A stretch of 64,000 bases of DNA from Paenibacillus sp. MZ04-78.2 (GTDB lineage: Bacteria > Bacillota > Bacilli > Paenibacillales > NBRC-103111): assembly GCF_024213375.1 (NCBI RefSeq), contig NZ_JANAVJ010000025.1, positions 1-64,000 of the forward strand. Direction: 5' to 3'. The position numbers and the translations under genes were made by a program. Shown here piece after piece: positions 47,048-56,488 of the stretch. Under the pieces are notes generated by a model. The model had not been told where the DNA came from, made no database searches, and saw nothing but the letters and a program-made list of their open reading frames with translations. Every line of letters begins with the position of its first letter. Positions within the stretch are counted from its first letter, which is position 1.

Positions 47048-47962
47048 TTAAACTTTCAAAAATTTGCGGACCGACAGCGTGCTTCCCCAAATGCCGATTA
47101 TAATGCCGATGCCCAGCAGAAGCCCTGCCGTCTTAAAGCTGATCGCTTCAAAGGGCAGCAATTGAACGAGCAGCAGGTTCAGGTCGAGCTGGATCGCCCG
47201 CATCATTTCCCAATACCCGTACAGCAGCAGGCCGACGGGAATCACCGAACCGATAATGCCGAGGAGCGCCCCTTCGATAAAGAACGGCCAGCGGATAAAC
47301 GAATTGGTCGCCCCGACGAGCTTCATGATCGAAATCTCGCGGCGGCGCGCCACAATCGTAATTTTAATCGTATTAGAAATCAGGAACATGGCGGTCAGTG
47401 CCAAAGCGGCCACGATGGCCAGCCCGACGTTGCGGACGATCGACGTCACTTTGAACATCGTCTCAACCGTGCCTTGTCCGTAGCTGACCCGGTAAATCGG
47501 CTTCGTCGGCTTGCCGTTGTTCAAGCCTTCAATCTGCTTCGCAACCGTTGCGACCTCGTGAGGCTCGGTCACTTCGACGGTGAAGGAATCGTTCAGCGGA
47601 TTGTTCTCGCCCTCGAACCCTTCGAGCAGCTGCTTCCCGTCTCCCAGCTTTTCGCGCAAGAATTCAAGCCCTTCCTCTTTGGAGACAAACTTGACCTTCG
47701 AAACGTTAGATATGGCCGAAATTTCGTTTTGCAATGAAGTTACCTGATCCTGCGGCGTTTTCACCTCAAGATACACGCGGATCTCGACCTGCTGTTCGAT
47801 CTGCTGGGTCAAGTAATTGACATTCAGTGTCAGAAGCAAAAAGACACCCAAAATAAACAAAGAAATCGCAATCGCACTAATGGAGGCAAAGGACATCCAG
47901 CCGTTTCGAACGACGTTTTTACCGCCTTCGCGAAGATGCCGCACGGCCGTGCTAATCCTCAT
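47048..47962 (-). CDS. ftsX: Cell division protein FtsX (permease-like)
   Basis: The 304-residue protein has four helices (about 23-43, 172-195, 225-250, 272-296) and an extracytoplasmic loop of about 125 residues after the first, which in FtsX touches a cell-wall hydrolase. The helices carry no transport path; the complex transmits force. ATG 47962 overlaps ftsE by 11 bases and follows AAGGGGTGA, a better site than the earlier in-frame GTG 47974. In Bacillus, FtsEX controls CwlO and elongation or entry into sporulation. Confidence 0.95.
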   Translation of the reverse strand: MRISTAVRHLREGGKNVVRNGWMSFASISAIAISLFILGVFLLLTLNVNYLTQQIEQQVEIRVYLEVKTPQDQVTSLQNEISAISNVSKVKFVSKEEGLEFLREKLGDGKQLLEGFEGENNPLNDSFTVEVTEPHEVATVAKQIEGLNNGKPTKPIYRVSYGQGTVETMFKVTSIVRNVGLAIVAALALTAMFLISNTIKITIVARRREISIMKLVGATNSFIRWPFFIEGALLGIIGSVIPVGLLLYGYWEMMRAIQLDLNLLLVQLLPFEAISFKTAGLLLGIGIIIGIWGSTLSVRKFLKV

Positions 47963-48638
47963 AGCCGTAGTCACCCCTTACCTCATCCCGGACAAGCTTG
48001 CCCGATTCGATGGCCAGTACCCGCCTGCGCATCGTGTTGACGATTTCTTTGTTGTGCGTTGCCATAATGATGGTTGTGCCGCGGAAGTTGATTTCTTCCA
48101 TCAGCTTCATAATGCCCCAAGACGTATCGGGATCAAGGTTCCCCGTCGGCTCGTCCGCGACGATGACGGATGGGTTGTTCACGATCGCCCTCGCTATAGC
48201 GACCCGCTGCTGCTCGCCCCCGGAGAGCTGGGTTGGCAGGGAATTCACTTTGTCCTTGAGCCGCACAAGCTCCAGCACTTCGAGCGTTCGCTTCTTGATG
48301 ATCTTCTTCGGCGCCTCGATCACTTCCATGGCGAAGGCGACGTTCTCATATACGGTAAGCTTCGGGAGCAGCCGGAAGTCTTGGAAAATGACCCCGATAT
48401 TGCGCCGTACAAACGGAATTTTGCGTTGTTTGAGCTTCTCCAGATTGAAGCCGTTAACGAATATCGTACCTTTGGTCGGTCGCTCTTCTCTGTAAATCAA
48501 TTTCATAAAGGTCGATTTGCCGGCGCCGGAAGGGCCAACGACATAAAGGAAATCGCTTTGGTCGACCTTGACGTTGATGCCTTTCAAGGCATGGCTGCCG
48601 TCAGGATACGTTTTCCAAACGTCCTGCATTTCGATCAC
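47952..48638 (-). CDS. ftsE: Cell division ATP-binding protein FtsE
   Basis: A 228-residue ABC ATPase of typical FtsE length, with Walker [10 protein letters not shown] (35-43), signature L-S-G-G-E-Q-Q-R, Walker [14 protein letters not shown] and H-loop M-A-T-H-N-K. It drives FtsX and, through it, wall hydrolases. GTG 48638 gives M-I-E-M-Q-D-V-W-K; the frame open to 48728 is upstream sequence. First gene of ftsE-ftsX-M23, perhaps with ctpB and the minJ-like gene downstream. Confidence 0.96.
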   Translation of the reverse strand: MIEMQDVWKTYPDGSHALKGINVKVDQSDFLYVVGPSGAGKSTFMKLIYREERPTKGTIFVNGFNLEKLKQRKIPFVRRNIGVIFQDFRLLPKLTVYENVAFAMEVIEAPKKIIKKRTLEVLELVRLKDKVNSLPTQLSGGEQQRVAIARAIVNNPSVIVADEPTGNLDPDTSWGIMKLMEEINFRGTTIIMATHNKEIVNTMRRRVLAIESGKLVRDEVRGDYGYED

Positions 48639-48959
48639 GATATCACATCCTGAAAAATTTGCGAGTCTGAGACCGCTTCGAGAAGCGGACTTGATGCCAG
48701 CCTTTACATGTTCGACATAAAATCGCAAAATCCTTTATCCGACAGTGAATTTCTACAGTTCTTCACATTTTGGAACACCGGTTCGAGTCGGACTAGCGAG
48801 CAGCGAGGCTCGCCGTTTCGCTATTCTTCGATAGGATCGCACAGCTCGTGCGGCCTTTCGCAGACGATTGGCGAAGGACAACGAATGGAAAGTTTAGGGG
48901 CTTGGCCGCATATAGATGGAGAGGAACAACTGTATCGAGGAACAAAAGGAGAGCCCGTC

Positions 48960-50456
48960 ATGCCACGATGGAATCTGCGTTTTCACTGGATCTGGATCGG
49001 CACGCTGGCGCTGATGCTGACCATTCTCCTGTCGGTTACCGCCTACGGGTCGCTCGCCCGCGTTCCCGCAGGCGTCCGTGTCGCTAGCTGGCCGATCGGG
49101 GGCCTGTCCTGGTCCGAGCTCGAACGTCATCTTGCTGCAAAAACGTCGGCGCTGCTGGAGCAAAAGGTCCGGCTGGCCGTGCCGGGAGGCGGCAGCGCCG
49201 AGCGAACGCTCCGGCAGCTCGGACTTGAAATCAACGGCCAGGAGCTGCTGGCGCAGCTTCAGCCCGTTCGGGAAGGACCGCCGTACCGGCGGGCAGCGGC
49301 CCGCTGGCGGCTGCGGGGAGCCGCGCTTGCGCTGACGCCCGCGCTGTCCGCAGACAAGCTGCGGGCCGCGCTGAGCGAGGCGTTCCCGCAGGTGTACGCC
49401 CGTAAGCCGACCGATGCGAAGCGGCTGATCGACGCCAACGATGCCATCCGTTACGAGCCCGAGGCCCGTGTCGAACGAGTCGACGAAGCGCAGCTGCTCA
49501 GCCGACTCCAAACGGCGCTGCCGGACTGGGGAGCCGTGGCCGCAGCACCCGAATCCGCGGGGGGAAGCCGCCGGCAAGAGCCGGCCGCCATCCGGCTGGA
49601 CGTTCCAATGCGGACGCAAGAGCCGGCCATTACGGAGCAGGCGCTGCGCGCGCAGGGCATTATACGCAAAATCGGCGAGTTCACGACCGTTTCGCCACCG
49701 CCTCCTTCCGCTGCCGTCAGCATCGAAGGACGGATGCACAACGTCCGTTCGACAGCCGCTTCCCTGCAAGATGTGCTGCTGAAGCCGGGCGAGGTTTTCG
49801 ACTATGCTCCGTTCATCGAGCGGACGGAGAAGCGCTTCGGCTTCAAGGAAGCGCCTGTCATCGTGAACGGCAAGCTCGTTCCCGGCATCGGCGGCGGCAT
49901 CTGCCAGGTGTCGTCGACGCTGTACAACGCCGTCCTGCGGGCCGGTCTGGCCGTCGTCGAGCGGCGGAATCATTCGCTCCCCGTGAGCTATGTCCCGCTG
50001 GGACAGGACGCCACGTTCGCCACCGGCCACATCAATTTCAAATTCCGCAACTCGACGAACCATTATTTGTTGATCCGTACTTCCTCGGACGAGCGCAGCG
50101 TCACCGTGAAGCTGTTCGGCCAGACGCCCCTGGACATCACCTACGAAATCGAGTCGAAGACGCTCGAAACGTTGGCGCCGCCGGTCAAGTACGTGCTGAA
50201 TCCGACACTGCCGAGCGGCAAACAGGAGATCGTCATGCAAGGAAAGCCCGGGTATGTCGTCGAAACGTTCCGATATAAGAAGCAGAACGGCGTCGTCATT
50301 TCACAGGAAAAAGTTTCGCGTGACACCTACCACGCCCAGCCAACCGTGGTCGCTTCCGGCGGCGGCTCGGGAATCCTTGACCGTACGGCGCCTACGCCCG
50401 GAGAGTCGCCTGCGCCGCTGATCGAGGACGGCGTCCGAGGGCCGACCTTCCGGTGA
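48960..50456 (+). CDS. VanW-family exported protein (YoaR-like)
   Basis: The 498-residue protein has an N-terminal membrane anchor (about 13-33), a YoaR-type putative peptidoglycan-binding region (about 45-230), a VanW domain (about 255-390, with F-D-Y-A-P-F-I and G-G-G-I-C-Q-V-S-S-T-L-Y-N-A) and a G5-like beta tail. VanW occurs in some vancomycin-resistance clusters, but its action is unknown; the wall-binding layout suggests a role in the envelope. ATG 48960 is 8 bases after AAAGGAG, so the frame open from 48708 overlaps leader sequence. Divergent from ftsE. Confidence 0.88.
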   Translation: MPRWNLRFHWIWIGTLALMLTILLSVTAYGSLARVPAGVRVASWPIGGLSWSELERHLAAKTSALLEQKVRLAVPGGGSAERTLRQLGLEINGQELLAQLQPVREGPPYRRAAARWRLRGAALALTPALSADKLRAALSEAFPQVYARKPTDAKRLIDANDAIRYEPEARVERVDEAQLLSRLQTALPDWGAVAAAPESAGGSRRQEPAAIRLDVPMRTQEPAITEQALRAQGIIRKIGEFTTVSPPPPSAAVSIEGRMHNVRSTAASLQDVLLKPGEVFDYAPFIERTEKRFGFKEAPVIVNGKLVPGIGGGICQVSSTLYNAVLRAGLAVVERRNHSLPVSYVPLGQDATFATGHINFKFRNSTNHYLLIRTSSDERSVTVKLFGQTPLDITYEIESKTLETLAPPVKYVLNPTLPSGKQEIVMQGKPGYVVETFRYKKQNGVVISQEKVSRDTYHAQPTVVASGGGSGILDRTAPTPGESPAPLIEDGVRGPTFR

Positions 50457-50473
50457 CTCGGCGCAGACGCGCG

Positions 50474-50535
50474 AAACCCCCACTCCGTCTGAAAGTGCGG
50501 CTGGTGGAGCCGCCCTTTCTGCGTGTGGGGGTTTT
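50474..50535 (+). terminator. Terminator between the VanW gene and argH
   Basis: Outer arms AAACCCCCAC / GTGGGGGTTT enclose an inner GCGGCT / AGCCGC hairpin; T4 follows on the plus strand and TTTC on the minus. It separates two convergent units and may act on both. Confidence 0.85.
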
Positions 50536-50547
50536 GACTTGCCTTGC

Positions 50548-51963
50548 TTACCTGCTTTTCGCGAAATATTCCTCGAACCAAGCCGACGAGCCAGCCAGAA
50601 CGGCTTCCGCCCGTTCGATCGCTTGACTAACCTGCACCGCGGCGGTACCGCCGTAGACGTTGCGGGCGTTGACGACGCTCTCCGGCTGCAGCACGTCGTA
50701 GATGTCCTGATCGAACTGCTTGGAAAATTGGTGGAATTCCTCCAGCTTCAGGTCGAGCAAATACTTTTGATTTTGGATGCAGTAAAGTACGGTTTTGCCG
50801 ATGACTTCGTGCGCTTGGCGGAACGGCATTCCCTTGTTCACCAAGTAGTCTGCAATATCCGTCGCATTGGAGAAGTCCTGGTTGACGGCTTGGCGCATCC
50901 GGTCCTTGTTCACCTTCATGGTGCTGACCATCGGCGCGAACAATTGCAGCGCGCCTTGCAGGGTGCGAACCGTATCGAACATCCCTTCTTTGTCTTCCTG
51001 CATATCCTTGTTGTAAGCGAGCGGCAGCGATTTCAGCACGGTCAGGAGGCCGAACAGATTGCCGTAGACACGGCCCGTTTTGCCGCGCACAAGCTCGGCA
51101 ACGTCGGGATTTTTCTTCTGCGGCATAATGCTGCTGCCAGTACAGAAAGCGTCATCCAGTTCGATGAACCGGAACTCCGTGCTGGACCACAGCACGAACT
51201 CCTCGCTGAGGCGCGACAGGTGCATCATAATCGTCGCCGCGTTCGACAGGAACTCCAGAATGAAATCGCGGTCGCTTACCGCGTCCAGCGAGTTCTCATA
51301 CACGCCGTCGAAGCCGAGCTGCTCCGCCACGAAGTGACGGTCGATCGGGAACGTCGTCCCGGCCAGCGCCCCGGCGCCCAGCGGCAGTACGTTCACGCGC
51401 TTGTAGCTGTCCTGCAGACGCTCAATGTCGCGCTGGAACATCGACACGTACGCCATCAAATGATGGGCGAACAATATCGGCTGCGCCCGCTGTAAATGCG
51501 TGTAGCCCGGCACGATCGTATCGAGGTTGGCTTTCGCTTGTCCGATCAGCGCTTCCTGCACCTTATTCAGCAGACCGACAAATTCCACGACCCGTTTGCG
51601 AAGCCATAAATGCATATCCGTAGCCACCTGATCGTTGCGGCTGCGGCCGGTGTGCAGCTTGCCTCCGACCGGGCCCACCTCGTCGATCAGCGCCTTCTCG
51701 ATGTTCATATGAATGTCTTCGTCGCTAATGGAAAATTCCATTTCGCCCCGGCGAATCACATTCTGCACCTTCAGCAAACCGTCCTTAATTTTCTCCACGT
51801 CGTCTGCCGGAAGGATGCCGCATTTGCCCAGCATGGTCACATGCGCCAAACTGCCCTGAATGTCCTCCTCGGCCAGCTCCTTGTCGAACAGGATCGACGC
51901 CGTATATTCTTCGACCAGTTGGTCCGTCTTTTTCGTAAACCGTCCGCCCCACAGCTTGGACAT
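50548..51963 (-). CDS. argH: Argininosuccinate lyase
   Basis: The 471-residue enzyme splits argininosuccinate into arginine and fumarate, the last step of arginine synthesis. It belongs to the fumarase/aspartase superfamily; the mobile-loop signature [12 protein letters not shown] is at about 277-288, and T-G-R-S-R-N-D-Q near 110 lines the active site. ATG 51963 follows AAGGGGG. Last gene of the arg cluster, 142 bases after argG, with a hairpin in the gap (52022-52059). Confidence 0.97.
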   Translation of the reverse strand: MSKLWGGRFTKKTDQLVEEYTASILFDKELAEEDIQGSLAHVTMLGKCGILPADDVEKIKDGLLKVQNVIRRGEMEFSISDEDIHMNIEKALIDEVGPVGGKLHTGRSRNDQVATDMHLWLRKRVVEFVGLLNKVQEALIGQAKANLDTIVPGYTHLQRAQPILFAHHLMAYVSMFQRDIERLQDSYKRVNVLPLGAGALAGTTFPIDRHFVAEQLGFDGVYENSLDAVSDRDFILEFLSNAATIMMHLSRLSEEFVLWSSTEFRFIELDDAFCTGSSIMPQKKNPDVAELVRGKTGRVYGNLFGLLTVLKSLPLAYNKDMQEDKEGMFDTVRTLQGALQLFAPMVSTMKVNKDRMRQAVNQDFSNATDIADYLVNKGMPFRQAHEVIGKTVLYCIQNQKYLLDLKLEEFHQFSKQFDQDIYDVLQPESVVNARNVYGGTAAVQVSQAIERAEAVLAGSSAWFEEYFAKSR

Positions 51964-52021
51964 ATCAGCGTCCCCCTTTTTCGATATCCTATGCTCCGAA
52001 TGAGTGCTGCCCGGTATACAC

Positions 52022-52059
52022 AGCCTTAGGGCTTCCCGCTGACGGAAAACCCTAAGGCT
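52022..52059. repeat. Perfect hairpin between argG and argH
   Basis: Arms AGCCTTAGGG (52022-52031) and CCCTAAGGCT (52050-52059) are perfect with an 18-base loop. No T-run follows on either strand, so it is not a normal terminator. It may stabilise the argG message end or lower argH expression. Confidence 0.75.
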
Positions 52060-52105
52060 CGTAGTAGTACAGGCTGATGATGGCCAGCTTCTCGCCTGCC
52101 GCCAT

Positions 52106-53344
52106 TTATTTCGCCGCGTTCTGCTCGACGCCGGAAGCGACGCGCAAACGCAGCGCGTTCAAACGGATGAAGCCTGTCGCATCGCCTTGGTTGTACGCTT
52201 GCGTCGGATCGGCTTCCATCGTCGCAATGTGCGGGTTATATAAGCTGACCGGGCTCTTGACGCCAGCGGCGATCACATTGCCTTTGTACAGCTTGAGGCG
52301 CACCGTGCCGCTCACGTTCTTCTGGCTCTCGGATACGAGCGCCTGCAGCGCAAGCCGCTCCGGAGCGAACCAGAAGCCGTTGTACACAAGCGAGCTGTAA
52401 CGCGAGATGAGCGAGTCGCGCAGATGCATGACTTCGCGGTCCATCGTGAGCGATTCCATCTTGCGGTGAGCGGAGAACAGAATGGCGCCGCCCGGGGTTT
52501 CGTACACGCCGCGGCTCTTCATGCCGACGAAGCGGTTCTCCACCATGTCGACGCGGCCGATCCCGTGCTTGCCGCCCAACTCGTTCAGCTTCTCCATCGC
52601 CTGCAACGGAATCATACGCTCGCCGTTCACGGCCACGCAGTTCCCCTGCTCGAACTCCAGCTCGACATATTCCGCCTGGTCCGGGGCATCCTCCGGGTCC
52701 ACGCTCAGCAGATACATGTCTTTGTTTTCCGGTGCGCTCGCGTCGAACCACGGATCTTCGAGTACGCCGCTCTCATAGCTGATGTGCAGCAGATTGCGGT
52801 CCATCGAGTACGGCTTGGCCGCCGAAGCGGTGACCGGAATGCCGTGCTTCTCGGCGTAAGCAATCATCTCGGCCCGGCCCGGGAACTGCTCGCGGAACTG
52901 CTCCAGACGCCAAGGCGCGATGACCTCGATCTCCGGCGTCAGCGCCGCAGCCGTCAGCTCGAAGCGAATTTGGTCATTGCCCTTGCCCGTTGCGCCGTGA
53001 GCGATCGCCGTAGCGCCTTCCGCGCGCGCGATTTCGACCATGCGCTTCGCGATCAGCGGCCGCGCGATGCTGGTGCCGAGCAAGTATTGTCCTTCATAGA
53101 GCGCGCCCGACTGGAACATCGGATAAATGAAATCGCGGGCGAATTCTTCACGCAGGTCGTCGATGTAAACTTTGGAGGCGCCGGTGCTCAGCGCTTTCTC
53201 CTCCAAGCCGTCCAGCTCTTCCTTTTGTCCGATATCCGCGGTAAAAGCGATGATCTCGGCATCGTACGTATCTTTCAGCCATTTCAGAATGATTGACGTA
53301 TCGAGGCCGCCGGAGTAGGCCAATACGATTTTTTGCTTTGCCAT
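52106..53344 (-). CDS. argG: Argininosuccinate synthase
   Basis: The 412-residue enzyme joins citrulline and aspartate with ATP. The N-type PP-loop A-Y-S-G-G-L-D-T-S (9-17) binds [17 protein letters not shown] and the later [12 protein letters not shown] complete the family pattern. ATG 53344 follows AGGAGAG. Lies 39 bases after argF. Confidence 0.97.
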   Translation of the reverse strand: MAKQKIVLAYSGGLDTSIILKWLKDTYDAEIIAFTADIGQKEELDGLEEKALSTGASKVYIDDLREEFARDFIYPMFQSGALYEGQYLLGTSIARPLIAKRMVEIARAEGATAIAHGATGKGNDQIRFELTAAALTPEIEVIAPWRLEQFREQFPGRAEMIAYAEKHGIPVTASAAKPYSMDRNLLHISYESGVLEDPWFDASAPENKDMYLLSVDPEDAPDQAEYVELEFEQGNCVAVNGERMIPLQAMEKLNELGGKHGIGRVDMVENRFVGMKSRGVYETPGGAILFSAHRKMESLTMDREVMHLRDSLISRYSSLVYNGFWFAPERLALQALVSESQKNVSGTVRLKLYKGNVIAAGVKSPVSLYNPHIATMEADPTQAYNQGDATGFIRLNALRLRVASGVEQNAAK

Positions 53345-53383
53345 GTAGTTCCCGCTCTCCTTTAATTGTAAGCTTTCCGAATA

Positions 53384-54340
53384 TTACAAGATCGCTGCCA
53401 TGACTGCCTTTTGCGCATGCAGCCGGTTTTCAGCCTGATCGAAGATGACGGAGTTCGGTCCGTCGATGACCCCTTCGGACACTTCTTCCCCGCGGTGCGC
53501 CGGCAAACAGTGCATGAACAAGAAATCTTTTTTTGCATATTTCACGAGCTCGTCGTTGACCTGGTAGTTTTTGAACGCGATCTCCCGTTCTTTCTGCTCC
53601 GCCTCGAAGCCCATGCTGGCCCATACGTCCGTATAAATGACATCCGCATCCGCCACCGCTTCTTTCGGGTCGGCTCCCACGTAAATGGTTGCTCCCATTT
53701 TGGCAGCACTTTCATTGCACTGACGCAGCACTTCGCTGTCCGGCTCGTAGCCTTCCGGCGTCGCAACGGCGAAATTGACGCCAAGCTTGGCCGCGCCCAT
53801 CAATAAGGAGTGTACCATATTATTTCCGTCGCCGATATAGGCCACTTTGAGCCCTTGCAGACGGCCTTTTTTCTCATAAATCGTCTGGTAATCCGCCAGC
53901 GCCTGGCACGGATGGGACAAATCCGTCAGCCCGTTAATCACCGGCACCGTTGCCGCCCGCGCCAGCTCGATGACCGTGCGGTGCGCGAAGGTGCGGATCA
54001 TGATGCCGTCCAAATAACGCGACAGCGTCTGCGCCGTATCGTGAATCGATTCGCCGCGCCCGATTTGCAGATCGTTCTTGCTGAGGAACAGCGCATGCCC
54101 CCCAAGCTGATACATCCCTACCTCAAACGATACCCGCGTCCGCGTGGACGATTTTTCGAAAATCATGCCAAGCGTTTTACCTTTGAGCGGCTGGTACGCT
54201 TCGCCTGCTTTCTGCTTTCTCTTGAGCTCGACCGCGAGCTCGATCAAATATTGAATCTCTTCCGGCGCATAGTCGACCAAGCCGATAAAATCGCGCCCTC
54301 TGAGCTGAACCGCCAAATCTTGTTGTGCCGTTCCCGCCAT
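53384..54340 (-). CDS. argF: Ornithine carbamoyltransferase
   Basis: The 318-residue enzyme makes citrulline from ornithine and carbamoyl phosphate. Carbamoyl-phosphate loop S-T-R-T-R (65-69), H-P-C-Q-A-L-A-D, D-x-x-x-S-M-G near 240 and the ornithine-binding H-C-L-P-A-H-R are all present. Anabolic rather than catabolic, judging by the cluster. carA and carB, which in some Bacillus clusters lie between argD and argF, are absent here. The start ATG 54340 follows AAGGGGAG; it lies 37 bases after argD. Confidence 0.97.
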   Translation of the reverse strand: MAGTAQQDLAVQLRGRDFIGLVDYAPEEIQYLIELAVELKRKQKAGEAYQPLKGKTLGMIFEKSSTRTRVSFEVGMYQLGGHALFLSKNDLQIGRGESIHDTAQTLSRYLDGIMIRTFAHRTVIELARAATVPVINGLTDLSHPCQALADYQTIYEKKGRLQGLKVAYIGDGNNMVHSLLMGAAKLGVNFAVATPEGYEPDSEVLRQCNESAAKMGATIYVGADPKEAVADADVIYTDVWASMGFEAEQKEREIAFKNYQVNDELVKYAKKDFLFMHCLPAHRGEEVSEGVIDGPNSVIFDQAENRLHAQKAVMAAIL

Positions 54341-54377
54341 GGATGTCTCCCCTTTCGGTATGCGTTTCTTTGTCAGC

Positions 54378-55568
54378 CTAGACAGCAGCTGCGGCTTTCT
54401 TCGCCAGTACGCTGCAGATCGTCTCCAGCCCGCGATCCAAATCTTCCTTCGAGATCAACAAGCTCGGCGCCAAACGGATCACGTTCGGTCCTGCCGCTAC
54501 GACGAGCACGCCCTGCCCGTGAATTTCCGCGATCAGCTCCGCCGCTGGCACGGTCAAACCGATGCCGATCAGCAGCCCGAGCCCGCGGATCTGCCCTACC
54601 AGCGGATTGTCCGCCAGCTTCGTTTGCAGCTCGCTCATAATGTAACCGCCCAGCTCCGCCGCGCGCTCCGGCAGCTTCTCCGCCAGCATCGTCTCTACAG
54701 TTGCAATTCCCGCCGCGGTAGACAAGTAGTTCCCGCCGAACGTGGTGCCGTGGCTTCCGGCTGCGAACGCTTCGCGCAGCTTCGCTTTGCCGAGCAGCGC
54801 GCCGATCGGCATGCCGCTGCCCAGCCCTTTGGCCAGCGTGAACAAATCCGGCTCAATGCCGTAATGCTCATAGGCAAACAACTTGCCCGTCCGTCCCATA
54901 CCGGTCTGAATCTCGTCCAGAATGAGCAGCAGCCCGTGCTGCTTGCACAGCTCCGCTACCCGCTTCACAAACGCAGGGTCCGCCGGATTGACGCCGCCTT
55001 CGCCCTGCACCAGCTCAAGCATAATCGCGCACGTCTGATCGCCGATCAGCTTCTCCAAAGCGTCCGTGGCGTTGTACGGCGCGTAGACGAAGCCTTCCGG
55101 CAGCGGCGCGAAGCCCTCTTTCACTTTATCCTGTCCCGTTGCCGTCAGCGTAGCCAGCGTACGGCCGTGGAACGACATATCGAAAGTAATGATCTCGTAG
55201 CGCTGCGGCTGGCCGAGCACCTTGTTGAAATAGCGCCGCGCCAGCTTGATCGCCGCTTCGTTCGCCTCCGCTCCGCTGTTGCAGAAAAACACCGCATCGG
55301 CGCAGCTGTTGTCCACGAGAAGCTGAGCGAGCTTCTCCTGGTTCGGAATGTGGAACAGGTTGCTCGTATGCCAGAGCGTATCAACCTGCTCCTTCAGCCG
55401 CTGAGTCACCTGCTTCGGCGCATGCCCGAGGTTCGTCACCGCCAGCCCGCACATCAAATCCAGATACTCCTTGCCATGCTCATCCCACAGACGGCTGCCG
55501 TCCCCCTTCACAAACGTAAAAGGATACCGTGCGTAGTTCGGAAACAATGCGCTTTGAGCCTCTCCCAT
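54378..55568 (-). CDS. argD: Acetylornithine aminotransferase
   Basis: The 396-residue PLP enzyme (class III aminotransferase) converts N-acetylglutamate semialdehyde to N-acetylornithine. Family marks are C-N-S-G-A-E-A-N-E-A, L-I-L-D-E-I-Q-T-G-M-G-R-T-G and the PLP lysine in T-L-A-K-G-L-G. ATG 55568 follows AAAGGAG and gives M-G-E-A-Q-S; an in-frame ATG at 55595 would put this ribosome site inside the gene and is rejected. Lies 43 bases after argB. Confidence 0.96.
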   Translation of the reverse strand: MGEAQSALFPNYARYPFTFVKGDGSRLWDEHGKEYLDLMCGLAVTNLGHAPKQVTQRLKEQVDTLWHTSNLFHIPNQEKLAQLLVDNSCADAVFFCNSGAEANEAAIKLARRYFNKVLGQPQRYEIITFDMSFHGRTLATLTATGQDKVKEGFAPLPEGFVYAPYNATDALEKLIGDQTCAIMLELVQGEGGVNPADPAFVKRVAELCKQHGLLLILDEIQTGMGRTGKLFAYEHYGIEPDLFTLAKGLGSGMPIGALLGKAKLREAFAAGSHGTTFGGNYLSTAAGIATVETMLAEKLPERAAELGGYIMSELQTKLADNPLVGQIRGLGLLIGIGLTVPAAELIAEIHGQGVLVVAAGPNVIRLAPSLLISKEDLDRGLETICSVLAKKAAAAV

Positions 55569-55611
55569 GTCGTTCACTCCTTTGTCTCGGATCATTTAAA
55601 ATGAATACAAT

Positions 55612-56403
55612 TTATTCCTTCACAATGCGGGTGCCGATTCCGCCGTCCTTCAGCGCCCGGCTGAGCACTTCCGGCTCTGCGCCGTTAACGATGACGACTT
55701 CGCGCACCTTGCCTTGAATACACTGTACCGCTGCGCGTACTTTCGGAATCATGCCGCCGTAAATTTCGCCGCTGGCGATCATTTCGTCGATCTCACGAAC
55801 GGTGACCGAGGGCAGAACCCGCTTCTCGCCGTCCACGGTCTTCATAATGCCGGGTACGTCCGTCACAACGATCATCCGCTCCACGCCCAGGTGCGATGCC
55901 ACAGCGCCAGCCGCCGTATCGGCGTTGATGTTGTAGCGTTGACCGCCGTCGGCTCCGATGCCGACCGGCGCGATGACGGGGATGTAGCCCATCGCCACGA
56001 TGCCCTGCACAAGCTCCGCATTCACCTGCGTCACGTCGCCGACAAGCCCGATCTCGTGCGCGTTCGCCACCGGTGCCGCCTCGATCAGATGTCCGTCAAC
56101 GCCGGACAAGCCGAGCGCTTTCGCCCCGGAAAGCTGGATTTTGCGGACGATTTCTTTGTTAATTTGTCCAGCCAGTACCATTTCGACCACATCAAGTACG
56201 GCTTCGTTCGTTTTGCGAAGGCCGTTCACGAATTCGGACTCAATGCCCAGCTTGCCGAGCGTGTCCGAGATCGCCGGACCGCCGCCGTGCACGATGACGG
56301 GAATGATGCCTTCCGCTTGCAGCCGCTTCAAATCGTCGAAAAAAAGCTTCGGCAGCGCCGCGAGTGTACTGCCGCCGCATTTCATCACAAAACAATTGCT
56401 CAT
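55612..56403 (-). CDS. argB: Acetylglutamate kinase
   Basis: The 263-residue amino acid kinase phosphorylates N-acetylglutamate. Features: K-C-G-G at the start, V-H-G-G-G-P near 40, G-L-S-G-V-D-G and the N-I-N-A-D-T-A-A-G site. It lacks the N-terminal helix of arginine-inhibited hexameric forms, so feedback by arginine is probably weak; control may rest on ArgR at the argC promoter. It lies 85 bases after argJ. Confidence 0.96.
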   Translation of the reverse strand: MSNCFVMKCGGSTLAALPKLFFDDLKRLQAEGIIPVIVHGGGPAISDTLGKLGIESEFVNGLRKTNEAVLDVVEMVLAGQINKEIVRKIQLSGAKALGLSGVDGHLIEAAPVANAHEIGLVGDVTQVNAELVQGIVAMGYIPVIAPVGIGADGGQRYNINADTAAGAVASHLGVERMIVVTDVPGIMKTVDGEKRVLPSVTVREIDEMIASGEIYGGMIPKVRAAVQCIQGKVREVVIVNGAEPEVLSRALKDGGIGTRIVKE

Positions 56404-56488
56404 CCGAACCGTTCCCCTTTATCGTTTCACCGGTCTGCAACACGGGGTTGCGGGTGGTTTGTTTTCGCCTTATTTGCCGTGCTACAGG

